64,000 nucleotides of DNA from CAYQQJ01 sp964419935. Its GTDB lineage: Bacteria > Pseudomonadota > Gammaproteobacteria > Pseudomonadales > Cellvibrionaceae. Both the position numbers and the translations under genes were made by a program. Under the pieces are notes generated by a model that saw only the letters and a program-made list of their open reading frames with translations, was not told the DNA's origin and did not search any database. Below are positions 52,136 through 61,123 of this stretch, in pieces. The stretch spans positions 27,565 through 91,564 of the forward strand of contig CAYQQJ010000015.1 in assembly GCA_964419935.1 (NCBI GenBank), given 5' to 3'. The first letter of the stretch is position 1; every line of letters starts with the position of its first letter.

Positions 52136-53440
52136 ATGAGACACACAAAGGCGCATTTATCACGGCACGCTCAGACCCTCTTGCTCGGCGCGCTGACCGC
52201 CAGCCTGCTTGTCATATTTACGCCGCAAACCCACGCTGTCAGCTTTGGCATCTACGACCCCCGTGCACTGGCCATGAGCGGAACTACCGTGGCGCTTGCC
52301 AACCCGCAGCATGCGCAGTTTTACAACCCGGCGTTGCTGGCATTTCACAATCAGCGGGAAGAAGAATCCCGATCCGGGCGCCTCTACTTACCCATTCTCA
52401 CCGCCCAGGCATCGGATGCTCTGGTGGAGGTCGCGCGGCTCGAACCCAACACTCTCGAGCAGCGAATCAGCGATGCCATTGCCGCCTACAACCAAACGCC
52501 CAGCACCACCACTGCGCTTCGGGTGCGAGACGAAGCAGGCGACCTGCGCAGCGTCATCGATGCTGTCGATAATGAAAACTTGCCCATAGAAGCCTTCGCA
52601 GGACTGGCCATTGTGGAGCCGGGGTTTCGCGGCGGCGGCGCGTTCCACATAGGCGTCCGGTTGATCGGTGGCGGCACCACCGACATCAGTGCCAGTGACC
52701 GCGAATTGCTGGACAAGTACATAGAAACTCTGGATGCCTATATCGCGGGAGAGGTGAACCCTCCCCACCCGGAACTTTATAACGATGATGGGGAGCTTCA
52801 AAACTTCACCGCTGATTTCGATTCCACCCTATCGGGACGCGGTGCGCTGATTGTCGAATGGGGTGTTACCGCCGCCAAGGAATTCGAGTTGTTTGGCCAG
52901 CCGGTGGCATTCGGCATTACACCGAAGCTCATGGAAGTTCGGGCTTACCAGGAGACCGGTCGCGTCGTGCAGGGGGATTTCGGCAACCTCGACGATGAAG
53001 ACTCTCACCTGTCCGGCAACGTGGATATTGGCCTGGCGATGGAATTCCACTCCGGCATGCGGGTGGGCGTGGCGGTCAAGGATGTGGTGGCGCAAAACTA
53101 TGCCCAAGGCGAAGAAGATGAAGTGCGCATCCGCCCGCGCGCACGTGCCGGGCTCGCATTCGTCCGGCCCGGTTATGCCCTGGGTGTGGATCTGGATCTG
53201 CTGGAAAACGACCCCATCGGATTCGAACAACCCTCACAGGAGCTGGCCTTCGGCGCCGAACTCAGCCCCGCACCTTTCGCGCACCTGCGCATCGGTTACA
53301 AATACGATCTTGCCGCGTCCCATGAGGATGCCGCCTCCGTCGGAATGGGGCTGGAATTCAACCGGCTGCTGGTGGACATTGCCTACAGCCATGGCGAAAA
53401 CACCCGCGGATTTTCCACTCAGCTAGGCCTGGCTTTTTAG
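52136..53440 (+). CDS. TraF-like outer-membrane beta-barrel protein
   Basis: 434 aa with a signal peptide (~1-34, THAVSFG). The mature start GIYDPRALAMSGTTVALANP and the series of amphipathic strands ending in a terminal aromatic (STQLGLAF) are typical of the conjugal transfer TraF-type family (PF13729-like). Members are widespread chromosomal outer-membrane proteins unrelated to conjugation in practice. No transfer genes are nearby, so a conjugation role is not suggested. Confidence 0.78.
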   Translation: MRHTKAHLSRHAQTLLLGALTASLLVIFTPQTHAVSFGIYDPRALAMSGTTVALANPQHAQFYNPALLAFHNQREEESRSGRLYLPILTAQASDALVEVARLEPNTLEQRISDAIAAYNQTPSTTTALRVRDEAGDLRSVIDAVDNENLPIEAFAGLAIVEPGFRGGGAFHIGVRLIGGGTTDISASDRELLDKYIETLDAYIAGEVNPPHPELYNDDGELQNFTADFDSTLSGRGALIVEWGVTAAKEFELFGQPVAFGITPKLMEVRAYQETGRVVQGDFGNLDDEDSHLSGNVDIGLAMEFHSGMRVGVAVKDVVAQNYAQGEEDEVRIRPRARAGLAFVRPGYALGVDLDLLENDPIGFEQPSQELAFGAELSPAPFAHLRIGYKYDLAASHEDAASVGMGLEFNRLLVDIAYSHGENTRGFSTQLGLAF

Positions 53441-53499
53441 TCCGGCCACGCGCAGAAACCGGCGCCGCCGGTTGAGCCTATGTTGGAGCAGAAACACCT

Positions 53500-54663
53500 A
53501 TGTCTTTGGACCAAAAAAGCAGCCACAGCCCGACGACACAACCCCGGTACCACGACCCGCTGGCTCAACCTAATGCCGTGCAGAATGCGAGTTCCACCGG
53601 TGAACCGGCCTGGTCTTCCTGGCTCGCCAACCATTCCGCGCGCGCGGTGCTCAAGGCGCTGCTGATACTCGCGGTGTTCTACACGCTTTACCTGGCGAAG
53701 ACGTTGATTTTGCCAATCGTCATCGCCGGCTTTCTTGCCCTGTTTTGCAATCCGTTGGTGGTGGCACTGCAACGGCGCTGGTTGCCGCACGTTGTTGCCG
53801 TGGTAACCGTGATGATCATGGTATGTACGCTGTTGGTTGGTACCCTGACACTGTTGGCACAGCCTGCGGAGAAGTGGATCGCTGCAGTGCCCTACGCCAC
53901 AGAAGACATCACCGCGCGCATCAACAAAGCCGCTGCACCTGCCGGCAACCCGGCACAAGCTCTACCCGGTGAGCCGACGCCATCAACCAACGGCACCATT
54001 GCCGATCAGCTGCGCAACCGGTTTTTCGGCACCTTCGTATCCTTTGCCTTGAGCAGCACACCGATATTGCTGACGCAAATTCTGGCGGTCGTTATTCTGG
54101 TGTATTTTTTCCTCGGGTATAGCGCCGGAATGTTGCGGCGACTCATTGAAATACGGCCGGCGATGTCGGAAAAACGTACCACCGTGGTTATCGTGCGCAC
54201 CATCCAGGCCGATGTCTCACACTACGTGCTGGTCATTTCCATTATCAACACGGGCCTGGGCATTGCTACAGCACTGGCGATGTGGGCGCTGGGAGTACGG
54301 GATCCCGTCCTTTGGGGCGCCCTTGCGGCAATGTTGAACTTCGCCCCCTATATCGGGCCATTTATCATGACCCTTGTGCTCGGTTTTGTCGGTTACATCC
54401 AATTCGGCGCAACCGGTTATGCGCTATTGATCCCAGTCGCCTACCTGTGCCTCAACTTTCTGGAGTGCCAGCTGGTCACGCCCACCGCGCTGGGCAATCG
54501 CCTGCACTTGAATCCGCTGGTGGTGTTTGTCTGGTTGATTCTCTGGGGTTGGCTGTGGGGAGCGGCGGGCATGCTGATCGCGGTTCCACTGCTGGTCTGC
54601 GTCAAGATCATCGCCACCCATCTGCACATCTTCGACCCCTGGATCGCACTTCTCGACAAGTAA
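53500..54663 (+). CDS. AI-2E family transporter
   Basis: 387 aa with about eight membrane segments after a ~45-residue polar N-terminus. The conserved C-terminal half has LNFAPYIGPFI, LNFLECQLVTPTALGNRLHLNP and WGAAGMLIAVPLLVCVKI. The family includes E. coli TqsA/YdiK, proposed exporters, and some Na+/H+ antiporters. The substrate cannot be told from sequence. It is encoded 59 bases after the TraF-like gene. Confidence 0.88.
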   Translation: MSLDQKSSHSPTTQPRYHDPLAQPNAVQNASSTGEPAWSSWLANHSARAVLKALLILAVFYTLYLAKTLILPIVIAGFLALFCNPLVVALQRRWLPHVVAVVTVMIMVCTLLVGTLTLLAQPAEKWIAAVPYATEDITARINKAAAPAGNPAQALPGEPTPSTNGTIADQLRNRFFGTFVSFALSSTPILLTQILAVVILVYFFLGYSAGMLRRLIEIRPAMSEKRTTVVIVRTIQADVSHYVLVISIINTGLGIATALAMWALGVRDPVLWGALAAMLNFAPYIGPFIMTLVLGFVGYIQFGATGYALLIPVAYLCLNFLECQLVTPTALGNRLHLNPLVVFVWLILWGWLWGAAGMLIAVPLLVCVKIIATHLHIFDPWIALLDK

Positions 54664-54918
54664 CCGGAGTCCTTGCGTCCAAGTCACCCAAGCCGTAGCT
54701 GTCACACACTGGTCAGGATGCAGCTTTTACAAGGCCAGGGATTGAGCCTGTGCTTCTTTACAATGACTCATCTCTGCTGCTGTGGAATATTCCCGCTGCA
54801 CCTGCGCCCCGCGCCTCGGATACCGCCTCAAATGGCCAAAAAATGGTATGGCACAGAGTTTGATTGCGTATTCTGATGAGATTCGGTTACGGATATTAAC
54901 TAATTGGAGCAGAACGCT

Positions 54919-55185
54919 ATGGAAACACCCAGAGAATCAGCAACACGGGATTCCGTTCAGGAAGCCGTTTCTAACCTGAAACAAGCGGGCAATAATATTC
55001 GCCAGGCCGCGCGCACTGCGGGCGCAGACATACAACATACGGCACAGGAAAAATATACTCGTGGCCGTGAAAGTGCCGAAAGCGCTGCTCTGCGGGCAGA
55101 GGAGCGCATCAAGGAGCGGCCGCTGACCGCCATAGGCGTCGCCTTCGCCGCAGGTTGGCTAGTGTCCCGGCTGACCCGCCACTAG
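54919..55185 (+). CDS. YqjD/ElaB-like membrane-anchored protein (DUF883)
   Basis: 88 aa. An amphipathic coiled region (NLKQAGNNIRQAARTAG, EKYTRGRESAESAALRAEE) is followed by the C-terminal hydrophobic anchor with RPLTAIGVAFAAGWLVSRL. E. coli relatives bind ribosomes at the membrane in stationary phase. TTGGAG precedes the ATG at 54919. It is the first of a tight three-gene set. Confidence 0.87.
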   Translation: METPRESATRDSVQEAVSNLKQAGNNIRQAARTAGADIQHTAQEKYTRGRESAESAALRAEERIKERPLTAIGVAFAAGWLVSRLTRH

Positions 55186-55188
55186 GTT

Positions 55189-55674
55189 ATGCCACACAAC
55201 GCCACCGGCGCGCCTTCGGATCCGCCACCGGACGCAGCCGTTGCCGGTTCCCCGCCCCGCAAAAGCGAGTTTCTGGACGAACTGGACCGCGCCCGCCAAT
55301 TGGCGAGCCAGGTTTCCAGTTGGGGCGGGAGCATGCTCGGCCTCGCGCGGCTGGAACTCCAGCTCGCCGCCCAATGCCTGCCACGCATCTTCGCCCTGGC
55401 CATGGCGCTCTTGCCCCTTGCCGGACTCGCCTGGGTCAGCTTGTCACTTTTGCTGGCCTGGCTTGCCTATGTCGCCACCGGCATCGTCGCCGTGGGGCTA
55501 ACGGTTATCTTTCTCCTGCAACTTTTGATGATCGCCCTGTGCCTGCGCAAACTGAAAAAGCTGCGCGCGGAAAGTGCCTTCCGCGAGACACGGGCGCAAT
55601 GGCATCAATTCTTCGATGGTTTCAGTGACCAACAGGACGCAACCCGTGGACACCAAGCAAAAAATCGCCCTTAA
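55189..55674 (+). CDS. YqjE-like membrane protein
   Basis: 161 aa, starting three bases after the yqjD-like stop. A polar N-terminus (~1-60) with an amphipathic helix (ELDRARQLASQVSSWGGSML) precedes two membrane segments at about 65-90 and 95-118, then a basic C-terminus. This is the phage holin-superfamily III / YqjE layout. The function is unknown, and pairing with YqjD is conserved. Its end overlaps the next gene by 29 bases. Confidence 0.8.
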   Translation: MPHNATGAPSDPPPDAAVAGSPPRKSEFLDELDRARQLASQVSSWGGSMLGLARLELQLAAQCLPRIFALAMALLPLAGLAWVSLSLLLAWLAYVATGIVAVGLTVIFLLQLLMIALCLRKLKKLRAESAFRETRAQWHQFFDGFSDQQDATRGHQAKNRP

Positions 55675-55900
55675 GAAGCAGGAGCTGGATTTCCTGCGTC
55701 TCTCCGTTCAGCAAACGCTGGGGCCGAACAATAATCTGCATGGCGCCGGCTTCGGCTTGGTCGCGGCGGGGTTCGCCCTGGGCGTGATGGTCGAGCGCTG
55801 GGGCTGGCGTCCCACCCTCGGCAGTGCCTTTTCCTTGAATCGCCTGGTTAACCTGATGTTGCCGGCGGCCGCACCTGTGTTGGCGATGCTGCACGATTAA
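55646..55900 (+). CDS. Small membrane protein, third gene of the yqjDE-like set
   Basis: 84 aa from a GTG at 55646 (MDTKQKIALKKQELDFLRL) with AGGAC upstream. A basic helix is followed by one or two hydrophobic segments (GFGLVAAGFALGVMVE, LVNLMLPAAAPVLAML). The overlap with the yqjE-like gene suggests coupled translation. Position matches yqjK, but sequence similarity to YqjK is not evident to me. Confidence 0.72.
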   Translation: MDTKQKIALKKQELDFLRLSVQQTLGPNNNLHGAGFGLVAAGFALGVMVERWGWRPTLGSAFSLNRLVNLMLPAAAPVLAMLHD

Positions 55901-56191
55901 TCACTGCGGCCTTTCCGTATCAATTCCCGACCACCTCAACCACTGAACCCGGCTAAGACTGCCGACTTGGCTGTCGGTATCCGCTCGCCAGCAAAAATCA
56001 TGGGCTGAGATCACACACCAAGACGAAGTCTGCGCGTAAAACCGCCCCGGTGGCGTTTCGGTGATGAGTTATGGTCTGTTGAGGTATAGTATCGCTGACC
56101 GTGCCCGTTTATCATTTGGGAGACTCGGAGACCGTTCTCACACAGCAACTCTTCACAACAATTCCTCAAAATAAGCATAAGAGGTTAAACA

Positions 56192-57079
56192 ATGGCTAAC
56201 CGACCTGAAAAACGGCGAGGCAAAATTGCTCCCCAGCCCACTGCCAAGTCTTCCGGCGCCGGCCGCGCACCGGATATGCCGGTTTTGGCACTGGCCATTC
56301 TGGGTATGTTGATCACCGGCTATTTAACGGGTGTCGCCTGGTGGGAAACGTCGCCGGCCTTCTGCAGCACCGGCTCCAGTTGCGACATTATCCAACAGAG
56401 CCGCTGGTCTCGGGTTTTGGGTTTGCCACTGGCGTTGTGGGGCTTCCTGCTTTACGCACTCATCGCCTACCTGGCGTACCGCCCCATGTCACGCCTGCGA
56501 CGCTGGAAGCGTCTGTGGAGCCCGTCATTAATCGGCGTCGCCATTAGCCTCTACCTCACGCTCACCGGCATCATTGCTCTGGACGCCGTGTGCCTGTGGT
56601 GCCTTGCCTCGCTGGTGATCATCAGTGCCATCTTCATCAAAGTTGCTATCAAGCGCCCGCCGTCGGCACCGGACGTTCCCTGGTCGAACTGGCTGATGAA
56701 CAGCGGGATTCTGGTGCTGGTCGTGGTAGGTGGCTTGCACGTGTATTACAACTACAGCGATATGCTTAAACCCAAACAAGACCCACGACTGGAAGCGCTC
56801 GCCTCACACCTGGATCAGGCCGGCGCCGAATTTTACGGCGCCTTCTGGTGCGTCAATTGCCAGGAGCAAAAGCGTGTCTTTGGCGATGCCGCCGATGCCC
56901 TACCTTATACCGAGTGCAGCCCTACCGGCCGCAATGGTCCCATGGCTTTTGCGTGCATCGATCAGAACATCGAGAGTTTCCCCACCTGGATCATTAACGA
57001 CAAACGCTATGTGGGAGTTCTGGATCCGGAGGAGCTCGCTCGTTATTCGGGGTTTGACTGGAGCGCCAAGGCCGAGTAA
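56192..57079 (+). CDS. Vitamin K epoxide reductase (VKOR) fused to a thioredoxin-like domain
   Basis: 295 aa. The VKOR part (~30-155, four or five membrane segments) has all four key cysteines: C58 and C64 in the loop (FCSTGSSCDIIQQS) and the C134-LW-C137 active site. LPLALWGFLLYA is typical. After a further membrane segment (~170-186) there is a thioredoxin-like domain with FWC220-VN-C223 and cis-Pro in FPTWIIN. Such bacterial fusions oxidise their own thioredoxin partner and pass electrons to quinone, replacing DsbA/DsbB. Here a separate dsbB also exists. Confidence 0.93.
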   Translation: MANRPEKRRGKIAPQPTAKSSGAGRAPDMPVLALAILGMLITGYLTGVAWWETSPAFCSTGSSCDIIQQSRWSRVLGLPLALWGFLLYALIAYLAYRPMSRLRRWKRLWSPSLIGVAISLYLTLTGIIALDAVCLWCLASLVIISAIFIKVAIKRPPSAPDVPWSNWLMNSGILVLVVVGGLHVYYNYSDMLKPKQDPRLEALASHLDQAGAEFYGAFWCVNCQEQKRVFGDAADALPYTECSPTGRNGPMAFACIDQNIESFPTWIINDKRYVGVLDPEELARYSGFDWSAKAE

Positions 57080-57114
57080 TTACCCTCGAGAAATTGCCGC
57101 CGCTCCCGCAAGAT

Positions 57115-57149
57115 AAAACCAACAGCAACATGCGAGTGCTGTTGGCTTT
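57115..57149 (+). terminator. Terminator after the VKOR fusion gene
   Basis: CCAACAGCA (57119-57127) pairs with TGCTGTTGG (57137-57145), preceded by AAAA and followed by CTTTT. Rightward Rho-independent terminator, 40 bases after the stop. Confidence 0.88.
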
Positions 57150-57191
57150 TATATTGTTTGCTATTCGGCTTTTTGCTCAGCGGTCGAGAAA

Positions 57192-57575
57192 TCACCCAAA
57201 CCCCGGTCCGCGCAGCAACAGAAACGCGGTTAACAGTGCGCCGACAAAAGCCACCACCAGATTGATGAACATACCGAGCTTCACATGATAGCCCGTGGGG
57301 ATTTCGACCGGTCGAAGTGTGCGCAGAACGGCCCGGTGCTGGATCACGGCCGCCACTGAAGCGAACACGCCCAACACCACAAACATCAGGCCGATCCAGA
57401 AGGTAAAGTTGCGACCCAGCGTACTGTCATTGCCGTCTTGCAACAGAACATGCATAAACAACCCCGAGCGTTCCATCACAAACCCGAATGCCAACAGCGC
57501 CAGGCTGGTCCGGTTCCACGCCAGGAGCGTGCGTTCTGCCGCGAACAATACGCGCGGATCATTGAGGTCAGACAT
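57192..57575 (-). CDS. DUF202 / YidH family membrane protein
   Basis: 127 aa with three membrane segments. The N-terminal signature DPRVLFAAERTLLAWNRTSLAL is that of the DUF202 family (YidH, and the domain in yeast Vtc proteins). The function is unknown. The ATG at 57575 has GAGAGAG upstream, and a TTG one codon earlier is less likely. It lies 28 bases downstream of the SDF symporter gene on the same strand. Confidence 0.9.
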   Translation of the reverse strand: MSDLNDPRVLFAAERTLLAWNRTSLALLAFGFVMERSGLFMHVLLQDGNDSTLGRNFTFWIGLMFVVLGVFASVAAVIQHRAVLRTLRPVEIPTGYHVKLGMFINLVVAFVGALLTAFLLLRGPGFG

Positions 57576-57603
57576 CAAGCTCTCTCTTCATCATCCCACT
57601 CCT

Positions 57604-58893
57604 TCAGGTAAGTACCGGTTTATCCACAAGCAACGTCTGCTCGCCTTCGGACCGTGCCACAACCACCGCGCAGACGCTGTCGCTGAACACATTCACGGCG
57701 GTGCGCATCATATCCAGAATTCTGTCAGTCACCAGCAGCATCCCGATACCTTCCAATGGTAATCCAATGGCAGCCAGAATGACGGTGATGGCCACCAGGC
57801 TTGCCGCCGGAATACCGGCCACGCCGACCGAGGTCACCAGGGCGATAAACACAATGGTGAACTGGGTGCCAAAGGTCAGGTCCAGTCCGTACGCCTGAGC
57901 AATAAACATGGCCGCCACACACTCATAAAGCGCGGTGCCATCCATATTGATGGTTGCCCCCAGAGGCAGAACAAACGAGCTGGTACCGTTGGAGACACCC
58001 GCGTTTTTCTCCAGGCACTTCATGGTCAGCGGCAGAGTAGCGGACGAACTCGCTGTAGAAAATGCCGTAAGCAAAGCTGCACCCATGGCGCGGTAGTGCT
58101 TTAGCGGATTGACACCGCCGACAAACTTGAGCGCCAGGGCGAGCGTACCGAACGTATGCAGGAGCAGCGCCAAAACCACCGTGATAAAGAACAACAACAA
58201 GGGCTGAAAGGCTGCGAACCCGGTGGCGGCGACCGTTTTGGCCACCAGCCCGAATACGCCAATGGGTGCAAAACGCATAATGAACATGGTTATCAGCAAC
58301 ATGGTCTCAAACACGCCTTGCCAGAAACCGTTCAAGGTCTGCCGGAATTCCGGGTTGATGCGCGTCATGAAGAAGCCGAACAGAATGCCGAAAAAAATCA
58401 GCCCCAGCAGCTGGCCATCAGCAGCGGCCGCCACAACATTGGTCGGGATCAAGCGCATCAGTACCGCGACCATATCGCCGGCACCGCGCCCTTCCACCTT
58501 TTCGAGCTGGACGCTGACTTCTTCAGCAGGACTTAGGTTCAAACTGCTGCCGGCTGGTTGCCCGTCCACAATGCCCGGCGCAAGCAGGTTAACCACCAAC
58601 AGCCCCATCAGAATCGCCAACAGGCTCGAAGCGATGTAAAAGCCCAGCGTTTTCCCGCCGAGCCGGCCCAGATTCTTGTCCCCGCCCAGGCCGCTCACAC
58701 CGCAAATAATGGAGGAGAGCACCAGGGGCACAACGATCATGGTCAGCCCATTGAGAAACAGGGAACCGAGAAAGTCGAACACGCTGTAAAGTGTGACACC
58801 CAACAGCTCGGTGTTCGTATCAATAAGGGCACCGACAAGGATTGCCAGGGCGATGGCCAGAAGGATCTGCCAGTGGAGCTGCATTTTTATCAT
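57604..58893 (-). CDS. Dicarboxylate/amino acid:cation symporter (SDF family)
   Basis: 429 aa, eight membrane helices plus two re-entrant hairpins. The Ser-rich hairpin AFSTASSSATLPLTMKCLEK, the NMDGTA motif in GATINMDGTALYE, and LIFFGILFGFFMTRI are diagnostic of the glutamate/aspartate/dicarboxylate Na+- or H+-coupled family. GltP-type and DctA-type members cannot be separated with confidence by eye. It is transcribed leftward, downstream of the HU gene. Confidence 0.93.
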   Translation of the reverse strand: MIKMQLHWQILLAIALAILVGALIDTNTELLGVTLYSVFDFLGSLFLNGLTMIVVPLVLSSIICGVSGLGGDKNLGRLGGKTLGFYIASSLLAILMGLLVVNLLAPGIVDGQPAGSSLNLSPAEEVSVQLEKVEGRGAGDMVAVLMRLIPTNVVAAAADGQLLGLIFFGILFGFFMTRINPEFRQTLNGFWQGVFETMLLITMFIMRFAPIGVFGLVAKTVAATGFAAFQPLLLFFITVVLALLLHTFGTLALALKFVGGVNPLKHYRAMGAALLTAFSTASSSATLPLTMKCLEKNAGVSNGTSSFVLPLGATINMDGTALYECVAAMFIAQAYGLDLTFGTQFTIVFIALVTSVGVAGIPAASLVAITVILAAIGLPLEGIGMLLVTDRILDMMRTAVNVFSDSVCAVVVARSEGEQTLLVDKPVLT

Positions 58894-58934
58894 TGTTTAT
58901 CCGTCTTGGTTTAGGTTGGTCGCCGTACGAGGCG

Positions 58935-59207
58935 TCAATATTCTTGGTTGCGCAGAGCTTTGCCCGGCTTGAAGACAACGCTCCGGCTCGCCGGAACCTG
59001 CAAAACCTGCCCGGTCTGCGGGTGGCGTCCCTGTCGCGCAGGACGCTGGCGGACACTGAATGCCCCGAACCCCATCAAAGCTACGTTTTCGCCCCGGCTG
59101 AGCGCGTTGGTAACTTGCTCCAGCAAAGCTGCCACCGCGTCGTCTGCCTCGCGGCTCGTGAGATTTGCGGCCGCGGCGACCGCTGTCACTATGTCGGATT
59201 TGCGCAT
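58935..59207 (-). CDS. HU-family DNA-binding protein
   Basis: 90 aa. N-terminal helices RKSDIVTAVAAAANLTSREA, the conserved GFGAFSVRQRPAR turn and arm region, and the C-terminal FKPGKALR are those of HU. The IHF-specific pattern is not evident. A nucleoid protein of HU type also lies in this neighbourhood in Pseudomonas. Confidence 0.93.
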   Translation of the reverse strand: MRKSDIVTAVAAAANLTSREADDAVAALLEQVTNALSRGENVALMGFGAFSVRQRPARQGRHPQTGQVLQVPASRSVVFKPGKALRNQEY

Positions 59208-59426
59208 ATAAGTGTCCCGATATTCACTATTTATGCCCGTAATCTGTGATCGCTCCTATTAGATCAAGCCCGCTACATGAGGTAAAGGTTAAGTCCATTC
59301 CCGGTCATGCCCAGCGCGCTTGCGAAAGCACCGGCTTAAGCCCGCGCCTGTTTTCGAAGCGCCGGCTCGTGTATTCTGCCATCGTTTCCACAGCCCGTTT
59401 CATCCCCCTTAACGAATGAATTTGCC

Positions 59427-60320
59427 ATGCATACTGCCGAAATTCGACACACTCTGCTCCGCAAACTGCCTGTCTACATTCAGCTGATGCGCCTGAACCG
59501 GCCGATTGGCGCCTATCTGGTGCTCTGGCCGACGCTCTGGAGCCTGTGGATTGCGGCCGAAGGCGTGCCGGATTGGGATGTTCTGCTGATTTTCGTGCTT
59601 GGCGTGTTCCTGATGCGCGGCGCTGGTTGCGTGATCAATGACTTTGCGGATCGGCGGATTGACGGCCATGTACGTCGCACCGTTGACCGCCCATTGGTTA
59701 CCGGCAAGGTCACCGCTCGCGAAGCCGTATTGTTGTTCATCGGCCTGTGCCTGACATGCTTTGCACTGGTGCTATTTACCAACCGTTTGACGATTGTCCT
59801 GTCTTTTGGCGCCGTGTTCCTGGCATTTTGTTACCCGTTCATGAAACGCTATACCCATTTGCCGCAAATCGTTCTCGGGGCAGCCTTCGCCTGGTCAGTA
59901 CCCATGGCGTTTGCCGCTCAGGCCGGGGCATTGCCTCAGGCGAGCTGGTTGTTGTACCTCGCGGTGGTCCTCTGGACCGTGGCCTACGATACCTTTTACG
60001 CCATGGTGGACCGGGAGGACGACCTCAAAATCGGCGTTAAATCTACGGCGGTGCTGTTTGGTGAGCAGGACAAAATCATCACCGGCTGCCTGCAGTTCAT
60101 GGCCCTGTTTGCGCTGGTACTCGCCGGCCGTCACTTCGAGCTGGGCATTTTCTACAAGCTTTCGTTGCTTGCCGCGGGCGGTCTGTTCATCTGGCAGCAG
60201 TACCTGATTCGCCATCGAGACTGGGATAAATGCTTCCAGGCCTTCCTCAACAACAACTGGGTGGGCATAGTGATCTTTATCGGCATCGTCCTGCATTACG
60301 CTGTGACGGAATCTGCCTGA
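59427..60320 (+). CDS. ubiA: 4-hydroxybenzoate polyprenyltransferase UbiA
   Basis: Membrane enzyme that prenylates 4-hydroxybenzoate in ubiquinone synthesis. 297 aa, about nine membrane helices. Both Asp-rich motifs are present: NDFADRRIDG with VDRPL, and YDTFYAMVDREDDLKIGVKS. RLNRPIGAYLVLWPTLWSL leads the N-terminus. The chorismate lyase gene ubiC that often precedes it is absent, the upstream gene being HU on the other strand. Confidence 0.97.
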   Translation: MHTAEIRHTLLRKLPVYIQLMRLNRPIGAYLVLWPTLWSLWIAAEGVPDWDVLLIFVLGVFLMRGAGCVINDFADRRIDGHVRRTVDRPLVTGKVTAREAVLLFIGLCLTCFALVLFTNRLTIVLSFGAVFLAFCYPFMKRYTHLPQIVLGAAFAWSVPMAFAAQAGALPQASWLLYLAVVLWTVAYDTFYAMVDREDDLKIGVKSTAVLFGEQDKIITGCLQFMALFALVLAGRHFELGIFYKLSLLAAGGLFIWQQYLIRHRDWDKCFQAFLNNNWVGIVIFIGIVLHYAVTESA

Positions 60321-60328
60321 TTACAAAG

Positions 60329-60346
60329 CTGTCATAAAACGGCAAC
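60329..60346 (+). promoter_or_regulatory. Pho box upstream of phoB
   Basis: CTGTCATAAAACGGCAAC closely matches the PhoB-binding consensus of two CTGTCAT-like direct repeats 11 bases apart. A TTTAAT -10 lies exactly 10 bases downstream (60357-60362), the usual spacing where PhoB replaces a -35. It implies autoregulation of phoBR under phosphate limitation. Confidence 0.88.
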
Positions 60347-60400
60347 ATAACCTTTATTTAATGGGGCCTCCTGGTAATCCGTGTTTTTAAGGTTAATGTC

Positions 60401-61105
60401 ATGTCCAGCAAAACGATTTTGATTGTTGATGATGAAGCCGCTATTCGCGATATGCTTCGGGTCGCCCTGGAAATGGCAGACTACAATTGCCTGGAGGCTG
60501 AAGACGCCCGCCAGGCACACAGCCTGATTGTCGACCACAACCCGGACCTGATCCTGCTCGACTGGATGATGCCCGGCATCAGCGGTATCGAACTCGCCCG
60601 GCGGCTGAAAAGCGATTCCCTCACTGCTGAAGTGCCCATCATCATGCTCACGGCAAAAGGCGAGGAAGACAACAAGGTGCAAGGGCTGGAAGTGGGTGCC
60701 GATGATTACATCACCAAACCTTTCTCACCCCGCGAGCTGGTGGCGCGGCTCAAAGCCGTACTGCGCCGCACAGACACACTGGCCGCCGGTGATCCCATTA
60801 TTGCCGGCGATTTGCAACTGGACCCCAGCAGCCACCGGGTGACCATTGGGGATACGCCCATCAGTATGGGGCCTACAGAATACCGCCTGTTGGAATTCTT
60901 CCTCACTCACCAGGAGCGCGTCTACTCACGCAACCAACTGCTGGATCACGTGTGGGGCGGCAATGTTTATGTGGAAGAGCGCACCGTGGATGTCCATATT
61001 CGCCGCCTGCGCAAAGCCATCAGCATCGAGGGCCATGAAAATTACATCCAGACAGTACGCGGCGTCGGTTACCGCTTCTCCCATAAACTGGTCGACCGGG
61101 TTTGA
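60401..61105 (+). CDS. phoB: Phosphate regulon response regulator PhoB
   Basis: 234 aa. Receiver domain with acidic pair in LIVDDEAAIRDML, phosphoacceptor Asp54 in ILLDWMMPG, and Lys in YITKPFSPREL. OmpR-type winged helix at ~130-230 (GPTEYRLLEFFLTHQERVYS, VWGGNVYVEERTVDVHIRRL). It activates phosphate starvation genes. Eighteen bases separate it from phoR. Confidence 0.97.
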   Translation: MSSKTILIVDDEAAIRDMLRVALEMADYNCLEAEDARQAHSLIVDHNPDLILLDWMMPGISGIELARRLKSDSLTAEVPIIMLTAKGEEDNKVQGLEVGADDYITKPFSPRELVARLKAVLRRTDTLAAGDPIIAGDLQLDPSSHRVTIGDTPISMGPTEYRLLEFFLTHQERVYSRNQLLDHVWGGNVYVEERTVDVHIRRLRKAISIEGHENYIQTVRGVGYRFSHKLVDRV

Positions 61106-61123
61106 CCGGAGCATCCACCTGAA

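Noticed and set aside
52136..53440. Conjugation system suggested by the TraF-like gene
   Set aside because: No other transfer genes, relaxase or oriT-like region nearby. TraF-like barrels are common chromosomal outer-membrane proteins.
54855..54880. Sigma-54-like TGGCAC ... TTGC sequence before the yqjD-like gene
   Set aside because: The spacing between the two blocks is about four bases too long for the -24/-12 promoter.
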